From: a virus
Direction: 5' to 3' (one strand)
DNA length: 62,646 nt
IMG/VR virus record: IMGVR_UViG_3300035703_000094
Location: 1 to 62,646 of that record
Shown piece after piece: positions 1 to 7,492 of the stretch; the first letter of the stretch is position 1, and every line of letters starts with the position of its first letter. Under the pieces are notes generated by a model. The model had not been told where the DNA came from. It was given only the letters and a program-made list of their open reading frames with translations, and did no database searches. The position numbers were made by a program, and so were the translations under genes.

Positions 1-90
1 AGATGATTATTGAGTTTCTCGAAGGAGAAGGAATGCAGCCGCCCAAAGTTGAAAAATGGGAAGAAATTTCTGGAACTTTCTTAGGGGAAG
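1..90. repeat. Terminal direct repeat (copy 1 of 2)
   Basis: These 90 bases are identical to the last 90 bases of the window (62557-62646). The reading frame of the small gene that starts at 62475 continues correctly through the join into position 1. This is what an assembler leaves when a circular or circularly permuted molecule closes on itself. A true short terminal repeat is less likely, because the repeat lies inside a gene and has no special sequence at its borders. Confidence 0.95.
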
Positions 91-146
91 GCTTTAAGGT
101 TATGAAGATAGTAAGCGAGTGGGAGCCAGAAGATGAAGCGCAGTGA
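1..146 (+). CDS. MKRSEM-family small protein, 3' part (continues from 62475)
   Basis: This is the C-terminal part of a small protein whose start lies at 62475, at the other end of the circular map. Codons begin at position 3, and the stop is TGA at 144-146. The joined protein is about 75 residues and shows the features of its four neighbours: a start MKRSEM, a helix ending in FLEGEGMQPP, and an acidic tail WEPEDEAQ. Its end overlaps the ATG of the next paralogue at 133. The function is unknown. It belongs to a tandem family probably made by repeated gene duplication. Confidence 0.85.
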   Translation, partial: MIIEFLEGEGMQPPKVEKWEEISGTFLGEGFKVMKIVSEWEPEDEAQ

Positions 147-372
147 GATGAAAGCAAGGCTGGCTCAGACTATCCATGACTATCAGTGGAGCAGTACCGC
201 CGACGAGTTTGCGGACCATCTGTTGAACTTCCTTGAGCAGCAGGGCATGCTTCCCCCGGAAACAATAGTCGTAGTAGACTGGTCCCGCTGGGACCCAGAG
301 AAGAAAGAATGGTATCCGAGCAAGGAAAGAATCCACTCAAACAAATGGGAGGCCGAAGATGAAACGCAGTGA
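133..372 (+). CDS. MKRSEM-family small protein
   Basis: A 79-residue protein of unknown function, the third member of the tandem MKRSEM family. It has the start MKRSEMK, an amphipathic helix with FADHLLNFLEQQGMLPP at about residues 25-41, and an acidic end WEAEDETQ. The start overlaps the stop of the previous paralogue, and its own end overlaps the next start at 359, so translation is probably coupled. No catalytic motif, membrane segment or cysteine cluster is visible. The conserved ends and variable middle suggest a binding surface that has diversified between copies (inference). Confidence 0.85.
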   Translation: MKRSEMKARLAQTIHDYQWSSTADEFADHLLNFLEQQGMLPPETIVVVDWSRWDPEKKEWYPSKERIHSNKWEAEDETQ

Positions 373-565
373 AATGATTAGACGCTTACAAAAGAAATTT
401 TATTTTGACTCGGAAGACATCGCAGACCTTGCCGACGAAATTATCGACTTTCTTGTTAGCCAAGGCATGCAGCCGCCGCCTTACACGTTCAAGCACGAGG
501 TCGTGAACCCCGATACAGTCAAAACAATAAGTGTCACCAATTACGAGTGGGAGGACGAGGAATGA
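359..565 (+). CDS. MKRSEM-family small protein
   Basis: A 68-residue protein of unknown function, the fourth member of the tandem family. It has MKRSEMIRRL at the start, IIDFLVSQGMQPPP in the middle and YEWEDEE at the end. The ending is the same as that of the copy at 62209, which suggests those two are the closest relatives. Its ATG overlaps the end of the preceding gene and its stop overlaps the next start at 562. The sequence shows no sign of secretion or of a known domain. Confidence 0.85.
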   Translation: MKRSEMIRRLQKKFYFDSEDIADLADEIIDFLVSQGMQPPPYTFKHEVVNPDTVKTISVTNYEWEDEE

Positions 566-798
566 AACGCAGTGAAATGATAGCAAAGTTAAGGGATTAC
601 TTTTTTGGTGAAGAAGTGAGACCTGAAAATTTTTGTGGATTTTCAAACAAATTCATTGAAGATTTTTCAGATTCAATTTTGACCTTTCTCGAAAGCCAAG
701 GCATGCGGCCACCATTGCCACAACCTGTAAAAATAATTGTAGAAAAAGACGAACCGCTCGGTATACAACCCACCGACATATGGGAACCAGAGGAGTGA
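562..798 (+). CDS. MKRSEM-family small protein
   Basis: A 78-residue protein of unknown function, the last of the five MKRSEM paralogues. The ATG at 562 was chosen over an upstream ATG at 547 because it gives the family start MKRSEMI and follows the purine-rich GGGAGGACGAGG. The protein contains ILTFLESQGMRPPLP and the acidic end WEPEE. The middle is more divergent than in the other copies. The overlapping arrangement with its neighbour points to a single polycistronic message. Confidence 0.83.
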   Translation: MKRSEMIAKLRDYFFGEEVRPENFCGFSNKFIEDFSDSILTFLESQGMRPPLPQPVKIIVEKDEPLGIQPTDIWEPEE

Positions 799-801
799 AA
801 T

Positions 802-1107
802 ATGAAACCCGAGTTATCCAAAGAAATGAGAGAACTGATAGAAGAGATAACCGACGAGTTTGACTTCGAGATAGTTCACCGCACCATGAAAGCACTCGAA
901 TGGACTTGGCATGGCTCAGTCGAGTCGCCGAGCATCGGTGACCTGCGCCGCATGGCAAGAGGACTGTTGCAGGAACTACTCAAGGATAACAACCAATGCG
1001 TTGGCACGGGTGGGCTGTATGCCTACAAGGAAGACGGTCTGGTGGGACTGCGCTTTGTGGTCACGCACTACGAGGTAGAGAAGGAGCCGGCATGCAAGTC
1101 TACATAG
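802..1107 (+). CDS. Hypothetical protein, 101 aa
   Basis: This protein is not recognised. It is acidic and mostly helical in its first half, with a hydrophobic C-terminal stretch that includes LVGLRFVVTHYEVEKE. The start at 802 follows the stop of the MKRSEM array by three bases, so it is in the same operon. The closing YEVEKE recalls the YEWEDEE tail of the MKRSEM proteins, but the rest does not match well enough to call it a sixth copy. Confidence 0.7.
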   Translation: MKPELSKEMRELIEEITDEFDFEIVHRTMKALEWTWHGSVESPSIGDLRRMARGLLQELLKDNNQCVGTGGLYAYKEDGLVGLRFVVTHYEVEKEPACKST

Positions 1108-1256
1108 TTACATTCGATGCGAAAGTTACAGACGACTACGTATTTACCGACTACGAGCAGGCAAGGCAGCGCCTCGAAGAGTTTCGAGCAGACGATAAGG
1201 AAGACGCAGACTTGTACGAGCTGGGGGTGTTCAAGCTAGTAGGAGAACCGCAATGA
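1092..1256 (+). CDS. Hypothetical protein, 54 aa
   Basis: A small unrecognised protein starting MQVYIVTFDAKVTDDYVF. The ATG at 1092 is preferred over an in-frame ATG at 996 because it follows GAAGGAG and the upstream part would lie wholly inside the preceding gene. It overlaps that gene by 16 bases and the next by four. The pattern of a beta strand, a helix and a short strand looks like a compact folded domain. Confidence 0.7.
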   Translation: MQVYIVTFDAKVTDDYVFTDYEQARQRLEEFRADDKEDADLYELGVFKLVGEPQ

Positions 1257-1591
1257 AAGCAGTTTACAAATTAAGTTACATGACTATAGACGGCATCGGT
1301 TACTTCGAGCCGGAAGATAAGATGACCTACGACGAGGCTGTGGAGTGGGCAAAGATACGCGGCTTGCGCCTCTTGACTCGTGGTGAGTGGTGCGACCTTT
1401 TTGACCACAAGGAAGAGTTTAGGGAAAGCTGCGAAGATAAACTCTATTGGACGGCCTCGCCACATCTTAATAAAGAAGATTTCGCGTGGTACTTTATTGG
1501 CAAACACGGAATCATGAACTATGATAGTAAGAAGTTTTTTGGTGTAATCCGCGCCGTACTAGCAGAGCCGGATGGTCATCATAATTACTGA
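1253..1591 (+). CDS. C-type-lectin-fold-like small protein (FGE/DUF1566-like)
   Basis: A 112-residue protein with the spacing of short C-type-lectin-fold domains of the formylglycine-generating-enzyme/DUF1566 type. It shows MTYDEAVEWAKIRGLRLLTR followed by GEWCDLF, then YWTASP and the closing GVIRAVL. In such domains this order is usual: a helix, then (R/P)L(L/P)T..EW, then W(T/S)xS, then V(R/C)xV. These domains often bind ligands or protein partners. Here it is a soluble single domain in an operon of small early genes, so a role in binding a host factor is possible but unproven. The family call rests on pattern similarity only. Confidence 0.5.
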   Translation: MKAVYKLSYMTIDGIGYFEPEDKMTYDEAVEWAKIRGLRLLTRGEWCDLFDHKEEFRESCEDKLYWTASPHLNKEDFAWYFIGKHGIMNYDSKKFFGVIRAVLAEPDGHHNY

Positions 1592-1638
1592 AACAAAATG
1601 TCGTCAGTCAGCAATAAGTACCTACAGAAAGGAACGTT

Positions 1639-1869
1639 ATGAATGTAAATTTTAGCATCGAATGTAGTCTAACAATCGGACATTACGACTTCGAGGCGAG
1701 CTTTTGGCTCAAGGATTGGCGACTCGCAGCAGAGACACACTCAGGCAATGCCTTCAGGGTTCTGCAGATAGGCCCGCTCGCTTTTAGTGTAATGAACCTG
1801 AAGAGACTCAAGGAACTATATGGCAGCAAGCCACAGCCAGCGTCTCTTGACGACCTTATTGACAAGTAA
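1639..1869 (+). CDS. Hypothetical protein, 76 aa
   Basis: An unrecognised, soluble protein starting MNVNFSIECSLTIGHYDFEA, with alternating hydrophobic residues that suggest a beta sheet followed by a C-terminal helix. It is preceded by AGAAAGGAACGTT, a good ribosome-binding site. The 47-base gap before it is longer than the usual overlaps in this arm but shows no clear promoter or hairpin. Confidence 0.65.
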   Translation: MNVNFSIECSLTIGHYDFEASFWLKDWRLAAETHSGNAFRVLQIGPLAFSVMNLKRLKELYGSKPQPASLDDLIDK

Positions 1870-1879
1870 GGAGCGTGGC

Positions 1880-2098
1880 ATGGATAAGAAAGCAGACACG
1901 GAAGACTGGTTAATGGTTGAGTATTACAGGAAAATAAGAAGTAAGTACGGTTGTAAGATGTGTGAGAAAACACACTTTACAAAGGATTGCAAATATCTTA
2001 AAGAAAGAGATGACCCAAAAAAGAAATCAGAAGAATTCAGTTACACAAAGATGTATTCAGCATACGAACAAGCGGAGGAAGAAACGTATGGCTGGTGA
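1880..2098 (+). CDS. Small protein with CCHC zinc-knuckle-like motif
   Basis: A 72-residue basic and acidic mixed protein. Residues 25-37 read CKMCEKTHFTKDC, spacing C-x2-C-x3-H-x4-C, which differs by one residue from the C-x2-C-x4-H-x4-C zinc knuckle of nucleic-acid-binding proteins. The start at 1880 follows AAGGAGCG and is preferred to an ATG 60 bases upstream. It lies three genes ahead of the replication module and overlaps the next start by 11 bases. A role in binding single-stranded nucleic acid is inference from the motif. Confidence 0.65.
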   Translation: MDKKADTEDWLMVEYYRKIRSKYGCKMCEKTHFTKDCKYLKERDDPKKKSEEFSYTKMYSAYEQAEEETYGW

Positions 2099-2318
2099 TA
2101 GACCGCATAAATTTGCTGGCTTTTGGATTTGGAAACAAGAAATGGACAGGCATGAACTGTGGCCGCGCATGAGTAAAACGATGGCCTCACGACATCTGGA
2201 GACACGTAATGAGACACACACTAGAGAACCCTCTGGCAATAATCAGAGCCAAGAATCTTCCGCCCCGAGGAGAGCCTTCGTTCCTTCCTCTCTCAGAACT
2301 GACCGACCTAGTAGTTGA
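2088..2318 (+). CDS. Hypothetical protein, 76 aa, overlapping the polymerase start
   Basis: An unrecognised protein starting MAGDRPHKFAGFWIWKQEM. The ATG at 2088 follows GGAGGAAGAAACGT. Its last 110 bases overlap the first codons of the DNA polymerase gene in another frame, and the overlapping tail is low-complexity (Ser, Arg, Pro, Thr). The N-terminal half has aromatic residues typical of a folded peptide. It may be a real small gene whose end is constrained only by the polymerase frame, or a translated leader that couples ribosomes to the polymerase start. Confidence 0.5.
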   Translation: MAGDRPHKFAGFWIWKQEMDRHELWPRMSKTMASRHLETRNETHTREPSGNNQSQESSAPRRAFVPSSLRTDRPSS

Positions 2319-4467
2319 CCACAAGGATTGTGAGCACATCATTGACCTTGAGACACGGGGCACTGACCCGCTTGCCCCGGAAGCGCAGGTCGTAGGCATC
2401 GGTGTCTCCTCGCATTGGGGTACCTTCTACGCAGAGACGCACGACAAGGATGCCTGGCATCACTTCCTCGTACGTACCCATCAGGAGCACGTACCGCTGC
2501 TTGCACACAACGTAGTCTTCGATGCTGCATGGATTGCGGCAGAGTTTGCCCGGTCACAGCAGAGGGCTGACGGCTGGATGTATGCACCCGATTTCCACAA
2601 CTGGCGCATGTGTACCTATGCTGCCTACCGTTGGCTTGCCTGTGAGGGATTCCTCGGCCAGAAGTATGGCCTCAAGCAAGCCATGGTTGAGTTGCTCGGC
2701 TGGGAAGAGAGTAACGAGGGTGAGCTAGACCAATGGCTCATCGACAACGGCTATGCCATGCCACATGGCGGGGCTGACAAGTCACAGATGTGGCGTGCCC
2801 CCTCGGAGATACTAGGCAAGTACTGCTGGTACGATGCCGAGGCTACCTACCTTATCTGGACTGAGATACTCAAGCCAAAGATGGACAAGTTCTCAATCTT
2901 CGAGAAGTACGCAGAAGCGTTCATGTGCCTTGTAGAGCACGTTATCTGGCAGAAGCTGCGCGGTATTCACATTGACCGTGACCAACTGCAGAACTATCAA
3001 CATCATTTAGTCAATACTTGTCAGTCACTTGCAGAGACGTTCATCGCAGCACCCAATGTTAATCAGTGTGTGACACAATTTAACCTAAAGGTTATAGAAG
3101 AACAGGCTGCCAAGGAACCCAACAAGTTCAAGAAAGTGCCTGAGCTGGGACAAGAACCGAAGAAGTACACCAAGGATGGTAAGCTGTCGAAATCGTGGGA
3201 GAAGTGGGATGAGAAACGTCAGCAGTTGGAAAATCATGTACCAGAAATTACCATTCCTTGGAAAAAATGGCACGAAAAATACACAACCCTGTCCGAAGTT
3301 GGCACCAAAGACCCACTTTCTCCAGACGCTAAAGACCTGGGTTTGTTTAATCTGGATTCGGCTAAGCATAAGCAGTGGCTTTTCTATGAGGGACTGAAGT
3401 ATGAAGCGACGATGTTCACTGACAATGAGGAAAACCCACAGCCTGCGGTCGATGAAGATGCCCTGCGTATGCTTGTCCCGCATGGCCCTATGCTCATCGA
3501 GTATAATGAAAGGAACAAGATACTCAGCATGGTGGAGGGCTGTCTCTCCAAGATGCGAGGTAACCTATTGCACGTGGGACTTAAATGTCCTGGCACGTAC
3601 ACGGGCAGGCTTGGGGGTGCGGATGGGCTGAACGTACAGAACGTGCCCAAGGATGCAGGATACCTTAGCTGCTGGAAACCCAGCCCGGGATACAAGCTGG
3701 TGACCTTTGATATAAGTGCACTGGAACCACACGTGCTTGCCCTTGCGTCCGGCGACCCTACACTCCTGCGTATCTACGGCCCGCAGTCTACCGGCTGGGA
3801 TGACATCTACCTGAGCGTAGGCTCGCAGCTGGGCGGGGAAGTGGAGGACCGCATTCGGTCGGCAGGCTATGACCCGTTTACCAACACTAAGGAATCAGTG
3901 GGCAAGGCTAAGAAGGAGGCTAAGCATGCTCGTCAAATTGCTAAGGTTATTCATCTGGCTGCAAGCTACGGGGCTTCTGCGAACAAGATTAGGCAGGCGC
4001 TTGGTCTGCAAGGAATTGAAGTCTCTTCTCAGCAAGCGAAAAGCATGCACGAAAAGTACTGGAAGCTGTTCGCCCAAGTCAAAGCCTACGAGCAATTCCT
4101 CGTCGCCCAATGGGAACGGACAGGCGGATGGTTCCTGAATCCATTCGGTCGGCCCATCTGTGTGGCTCAGGACTACGTGCGTGACATCATCAATCGCTCC
4201 ATACAGAGTGCAGGACACGATTGCTTCATCGTCTTTCTGGCTGTGATGGTTGAAGTCTTGCGCAAACGTGAGATTGAGTATGCACCTTACATCTGGGACA
4301 TCCATGACTGTGTTATGTTTGAAGTTCCTGAAAGACAGGCCGAACAAGTCAAGAAAATTCTTGACGCAGAAGTATTGGAAGAGGTAAATTTTTTACTAGA
4401 CGGACAGGTAAAACTAAAAGGAGCAGCCAATGTCGTCAACAATTGGTGGGAAGATAAGCAAGAGTGA
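2209..4467 (+). CDS. polA: Family A DNA polymerase with 3'-5' exonuclease domain
   Basis: This is the replicative DNA polymerase of the phage, 752 residues. The exonuclease domain is at the N-terminus with the first acidic motif IDLETRG (D46, E48). The polymerase domain follows: motif A TFDISALEPHVLA (D501), motif B RQIAKVIHLAASYG and motif C DIHDCV (H699, D700). The residue equivalent to Phe762 of E. coli Pol I is Leu583, a variant known in some viral polymerases. There is no 5'-3' exonuclease domain, as is usual in phages. The start at 2209 follows GGAGACACGTA and lies inside the preceding small gene. A RuvC-like nuclease, a helicase and another nuclease follow in the same operon. No primase or DnaB-type helicase was found in the window. 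Confidence 0.95.
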   Translation: MRHTLENPLAIIRAKNLPPRGEPSFLPLSELTDLVVDHKDCEHIIDLETRGTDPLAPEAQVVGIGVSSHWGTFYAETHDKDAWHHFLVRTHQEHVPLLAHNVVFDAAWIAAEFARSQQRADGWMYAPDFHNWRMCTYAAYRWLACEGFLGQKYGLKQAMVELLGWEESNEGELDQWLIDNGYAMPHGGADKSQMWRAPSEILGKYCWYDAEATYLIWTEILKPKMDKFSIFEKYAEAFMCLVEHVIWQKLRGIHIDRDQLQNYQHHLVNTCQSLAETFIAAPNVNQCVTQFNLKVIEEQAAKEPNKFKKVPELGQEPKKYTKDGKLSKSWEKWDEKRQQLENHVPEITIPWKKWHEKYTTLSEVGTKDPLSPDAKDLGLFNLDSAKHKQWLFYEGLKYEATMFTDNEENPQPAVDEDALRMLVPHGPMLIEYNERNKILSMVEGCLSKMRGNLLHVGLKCPGTYTGRLGGADGLNVQNVPKDAGYLSCWKPSPGYKLVTFDISALEPHVLALASGDPTLLRIYGPQSTGWDDIYLSVGSQLGGEVEDRIRSAGYDPFTNTKESVGKAKKEAKHARQIAKVIHLAASYGASANKIRQALGLQGIEVSSQQAKSMHEKYWKLFAQVKAYEQFLVAQWERTGGWFLNPFGRPICVAQDYVRDIINRSIQSAGHDCFIVFLAVMVEVLRKREIEYAPYIWDIHDCVMFEVPERQAEQVKKILDAEVLEEVNFLLDGQVKLKGAANVVNNWWEDKQE

Positions 4468-4783
4468 GAAGCAATTTAGTCACATTGTGCAGGCCGAACT
4501 GCGACTGACCTATGCCGTCCATTACAAAGGCAAAGAATACTTGGCGGAGATTGACCTGACCCGTTGGAAGATTACGACACGCCACCAACCGGAGATTGGC
4601 TTTTTTTGCTGGCTCTTTGGCCCGTTTAAGGTTGCCAAGATGGACCGCGCAGTCTACGATGCTTTCCTTGACCAAAAGATTGAAAAGATTTTTGGCAATA
4701 TCGGAGAGGCTCTGGATGACAGAATCGAAAAGATGGACCGAGTTGCACCGCAGGATGTGCCACCAGCAGACAAGTTGAACTGA
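4430..4783 (+). CDS. Hypothetical protein, 117 aa
   Basis: This protein is not recognised. It starts at 4430, inside the last codons of the polymerase gene, after AAAAGGAGCAGCCA, a strong ribosome-binding site. The protein has a basic N-terminus, a tryptophan- and phenylalanine-rich centre (IGFFCWLFGPF at about residues 56-66) and a charged C-terminal helix. The central aromatic stretch is too short for a clear membrane span. Its place between polymerase and RuvC-like nuclease suggests a replication accessory role, which is inference from context only. Confidence 0.75.
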   Translation: MSSTIGGKISKSEKQFSHIVQAELRLTYAVHYKGKEYLAEIDLTRWKITTRHQPEIGFFCWLFGPFKVAKMDRAVYDAFLDQKIEKIFGNIGEALDDRIEKMDRVAPQDVPPADKLN

Positions 4784-4791
4784 GGTGCAGT

Positions 4792-5340
4792 GTGCCAAGG
4801 AAGGACCGTAAGAGTAAGTTCTCCATCGAGGCAAAGCGGCTGGCTACTTCCATACGTGAGGGCCGGGTACTTTGTATCGACCCTGCCTCTGGCGGTAGCC
4901 TTCCTGGGTATGCGCTGTTCGAGAAGTCTGCTTGGATTGAGTCGGGCGAGATTCAGTTGAGCAAACGGAAACAGATGCCACATCACCGCTACAGGCAGAT
5001 ACTCTTTGAACTACAAAACAATCCAGACCTTTTTGCAAACATTGATGTGCTGTGCATAGAATTCATTCCGCCCTTCATGTCTGGCTTTGGTGGCGGAGGA
5101 TTCCGTACTCAGGGTGTGGTTAATCTGCACCGCTCGGTCGGTCTATTCATGGCGGGAATAGAATCGAAAAGTCTTATTGAAATACCCAGCACGACGTGGC
5201 ATGCTTGGGTACGCGAACACGTCAAAAACTACGAGAAGTCGGACATGAAAGATGCCACCGTCATGGGACTCACCTTGTTCCACCATGCCGGACAGAAGCT
5301 GCTGAATGAGAGCGAGGTACTTGAAATTGTTGGAGGGTAA
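4792..5340 (+). CDS. RuvC-like Holliday junction resolvase
   Basis: A 182-residue protein with the RNase H-fold layout of RuvC-type resolvases. The first catalytic Asp is in CIDPASGG (D30), Glu90 is in LCIEFIPPF, and two C-terminal acidic residues are D151 and D154 in KSDMKDA. The family resolves four-way or branched DNA, and phages use it to debranch DNA before packaging or during recombination. It starts with GTG at 4792 after GAGGTG. The spacing to the following helicase gene is three bases, so the two are co-translated. No basic signal sequence or fusion is seen. Confidence 0.82.
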   Translation: MPRKDRKSKFSIEAKRLATSIREGRVLCIDPASGGSLPGYALFEKSAWIESGEIQLSKRKQMPHHRYRQILFELQNNPDLFANIDVLCIEFIPPFMSGFGGGGFRTQGVVNLHRSVGLFMAGIESKSLIEIPSTTWHAWVREHVKNYEKSDMKDATVMGLTLFHHAGQKLLNESEVLEIVGG

Positions 5341-5343
5341 CAC

Positions 5344-6798
5344 ATGCGTATTCTTGAAGTATTTAGAGGAACCCCCAGAGATTGCCAGACGCAGGCTCTC
5401 CGAGAAATAGAATCCTCTTGGGACGAGGCCGACATCTTTGTCCTCTCTGCGCCTACTGCAGCAGGCAAGACGAAGATGATGACCACCATTGCACGTTGGG
5501 CTAACCAGCAATACAAAATGCAGGCCACCATACTCGTACCTAACAACGTGCTGCTCGACCAAGTGGTAGACACCGAAAAGATTTTTTCGCTACGTGGCAT
5601 GGACCACTACAAGTGCGAGGCCGGGCAACGCGAGGAACCAATGAGTTGTGCTGAGCGTAAGAGAATAATGGGAGAGACCTGTGGAAATTGCGTTTACCGA
5701 CAAAGGGTTCGGCAAGTCCACAAGGTCCCATATCGGGTAGCTAATTATTACACCTACTTGGCCCATCGACTCTACTCCCCTGTCGTGTTGGTCGATGAAG
5801 CGCATCTGCTCGTGAACATGGCCCGGGAATTGGCAGCCCGGCATATCTGGGTGGATGACATACTCCTGAAGAACGGTGACCAAGTCAGACTACCCCTGTC
5901 AGTCGATACCTACGAGAAGCTGCTCAACTGGATTTCAGGAAAAGAGTTCCGTAGCAAGGCGTGGCAGCAGCTGAGAGAGGAGCTGGCTACCGGACGTATG
6001 CGCTACCTCGTCGAACGCCGTGACAAGCCTTATAGGGGCCGATTCAGGGATTGCCTATCTTTGCTCCCTCTGGACACGTCTCACGAGGAAAAGGTCAGCG
6101 TTCTATGGCCTACCAAGAAGGTCAAGAAGGTGTTCCTGTTCAGCGGTACTATTAGCCGGCTGGAAGTGGAGCAGCTTGCACTTGCAGGCAAGCGTGTAAA
6201 GTTCATCACTGTACAAAGTCCCATCGAGGCGAAGCGTAGGCCCATCATCGCGGATGCTGCTTACAACATGACCTTCCCGGTAGCAGACAAGGAACTGGAC
6301 AGGATGGCTGAGCACATCACTACCATAGCCAACCGCAATGCACGCACCAAGATGCTCGTCCATATTCCCTATGCCCTGTCTACCCGCCTGATGCCCCTGC
6401 TTCAGGAGAGGCTAGGTGAGCGTGTAATAGGACACGCTAGGGAAAACAAACAGGAAGTGGTTGACTACTTCAAGGCTGCAGAAGAACCACTCGTGCTACT
6501 TGGTTCCGGCCTCTACGAGGGGCTGGACCTCTACGGGGATGATTACCAAGTTCAGGTTATCTGCAAGGTACCCTGGCCATTCTTAGGTGAGCCCGCGTGG
6601 AAGTTCATTGCCGACACGTTTCCAGAACGCTACGCATGGCAGGCCATACAGCAAGTCGTGCAGGCGGCAGGTCGTATCTGTCGTGGCCCGGATGACTATG
6701 GAGAAACATTTATTCTTGACCGGAGTTTTCGCAGGCTGTACACTCAGCACGAATCTCTATTCCCTAAATACTTTACCGATGCAGTGAGTTTCACATGA
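5344..6798 (+). CDS. DinG/XPD-like superfamily 2 helicase with four-cysteine cluster
   Basis: An ATP-dependent helicase of 484 residues. The Walker A motif is SAPTAAGKT (35-43), the DEAH box is VDEAH (D151-H154) and the motif VI region is QAAGRICRG (R444 and R447). Between Walker A and DEAH lie C91, C102, C113 and C116, which is the position of the iron-sulphur cluster in DinG and XPD helicases. This suggests the same 5'-3' DNA helicase class. It sits between a RuvC-like nuclease and a PD-(D/E)XK nuclease, consistent with recombination or fork processing. As no DnaB-type helicase is present, it may also serve replication (inference). Confidence 0.85.
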   Translation: MRILEVFRGTPRDCQTQALREIESSWDEADIFVLSAPTAAGKTKMMTTIARWANQQYKMQATILVPNNVLLDQVVDTEKIFSLRGMDHYKCEAGQREEPMSCAERKRIMGETCGNCVYRQRVRQVHKVPYRVANYYTYLAHRLYSPVVLVDEAHLLVNMARELAARHIWVDDILLKNGDQVRLPLSVDTYEKLLNWISGKEFRSKAWQQLREELATGRMRYLVERRDKPYRGRFRDCLSLLPLDTSHEEKVSVLWPTKKVKKVFLFSGTISRLEVEQLALAGKRVKFITVQSPIEAKRRPIIADAAYNMTFPVADKELDRMAEHITTIANRNARTKMLVHIPYALSTRLMPLLQERLGERVIGHARENKQEVVDYFKAAEEPLVLLGSGLYEGLDLYGDDYQVQVICKVPWPFLGEPAWKFIADTFPERYAWQAIQQVVQAAGRICRGPDDYGETFILDRSFRRLYTQHESLFPKYFTDAVSFT

Positions 6799-7271
6799 AA
6801 GTCTATGGATGGAAAGAACAACTCAAGATAGGCGAAGAAGGAGAGGAGCGTTTCAAAATGATGTGGTGGGCTATTCACAACGAACAGCTCATCAAAGCAC
6901 CAACACGTGACTTCGACTTTCTGACCCCTAACGGTGAAGCCCTCGAACTCAAGTCAGACAACTATGACCCAGCCAAGACGCCAAACTTTTTCTTCGAGCG
7001 TTTCTCTGTACTTGCTCAAAAGAAACCCGGTGGTCCTTGGCAATCCTGGGAGAAGGGTGCTCAAATATTTGTCTACCAATTCCTGCGCACAGACGAGGCA
7101 TACATCTTCAGGGATATACCGCAACTCATCGAACGCATTGACTACATCGTACACGAGCATGCACTCAAGCCACGTAAGGTAGCCAACCGCACATACTTCG
7201 CATCCGGCTATGCCATTGAGCGCGAGCTATTCAAAGACCTCTATGAGTACATCCGGCTGGAGGTGCCATGA
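6795..7271 (+). CDS. PD-(D/E)XK superfamily nuclease
   Basis: A 158-residue protein. Near the N-terminus it has IGEEGEERF (11-20) and then RDFDFLTPNGEALELKSD, giving D41, E51 and K53 as the probable metal-binding D-(x9)-E-x-K site, with Glu17 upstream. This is the core of the PD-(D/E)XK fold used by resolvases, repair and restriction-like nucleases. Its ATG overlaps the stop of the helicase gene and its stop overlaps the next gene. The likely role is cutting or trimming DNA together with the neighbouring helicase. The exact substrate cannot be deduced. Confidence 0.7.
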   Translation: MKVYGWKEQLKIGEEGEERFKMMWWAIHNEQLIKAPTRDFDFLTPNGEALELKSDNYDPAKTPNFFFERFSVLAQKKPGGPWQSWEKGAQIFVYQFLRTDEAYIFRDIPQLIERIDYIVHEHALKPRKVANRTYFASGYAIERELFKDLYEYIRLEVP

Positions 7272-7492
7272 GTTCAGAGAATCCGATTTGGACATTGCCC
7301 GAAGGTCGTGAATATGCAGTTGAAATGTGGATAGGAAATGAGTGGAAACGGCGTGAGGAATATTCCACAATTAAAGCAATGAAGGACATGGCACAAGCAA
7401 TTCAGCAAGTACCAATTCTGCGTGTTGTCAGAGTAAGTCGCTATCCACCACATCCAGCACAGGCAGTCGTTTACTATTTGGAGAGAGACTAA
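7268..7492 (+). CDS. Hypothetical protein, 74 aa
   Basis: An unrecognised soluble protein, starting MSSENPIWTLPEGREYAVEM. Strands with alternating hydrophobic residues are followed by a helix (MKDMAQAIQQV) and a strand rich in Val and Arg. The beta-helix-beta order could be a small RNA- or protein-binding domain, but no motif supports this. It overlaps both neighbours by one to four bases. Confidence 0.7.
   Translation: MSSENPIWTLPEGREYAVEMWIGNEWKRREEYSTIKAMKDMAQAIQQVPILRVVRVSRYPPHPAQAVVYYLERD

Noticed and set aside
1962-2318. Longer start at 1962 for the 76-residue protein before the polymerase
   Set aside because: The extra part overlaps the zinc-knuckle gene in full, is poly-Lys/Gln/Arg, and has no ribosome-binding site. 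The ATG at 2088 has one.
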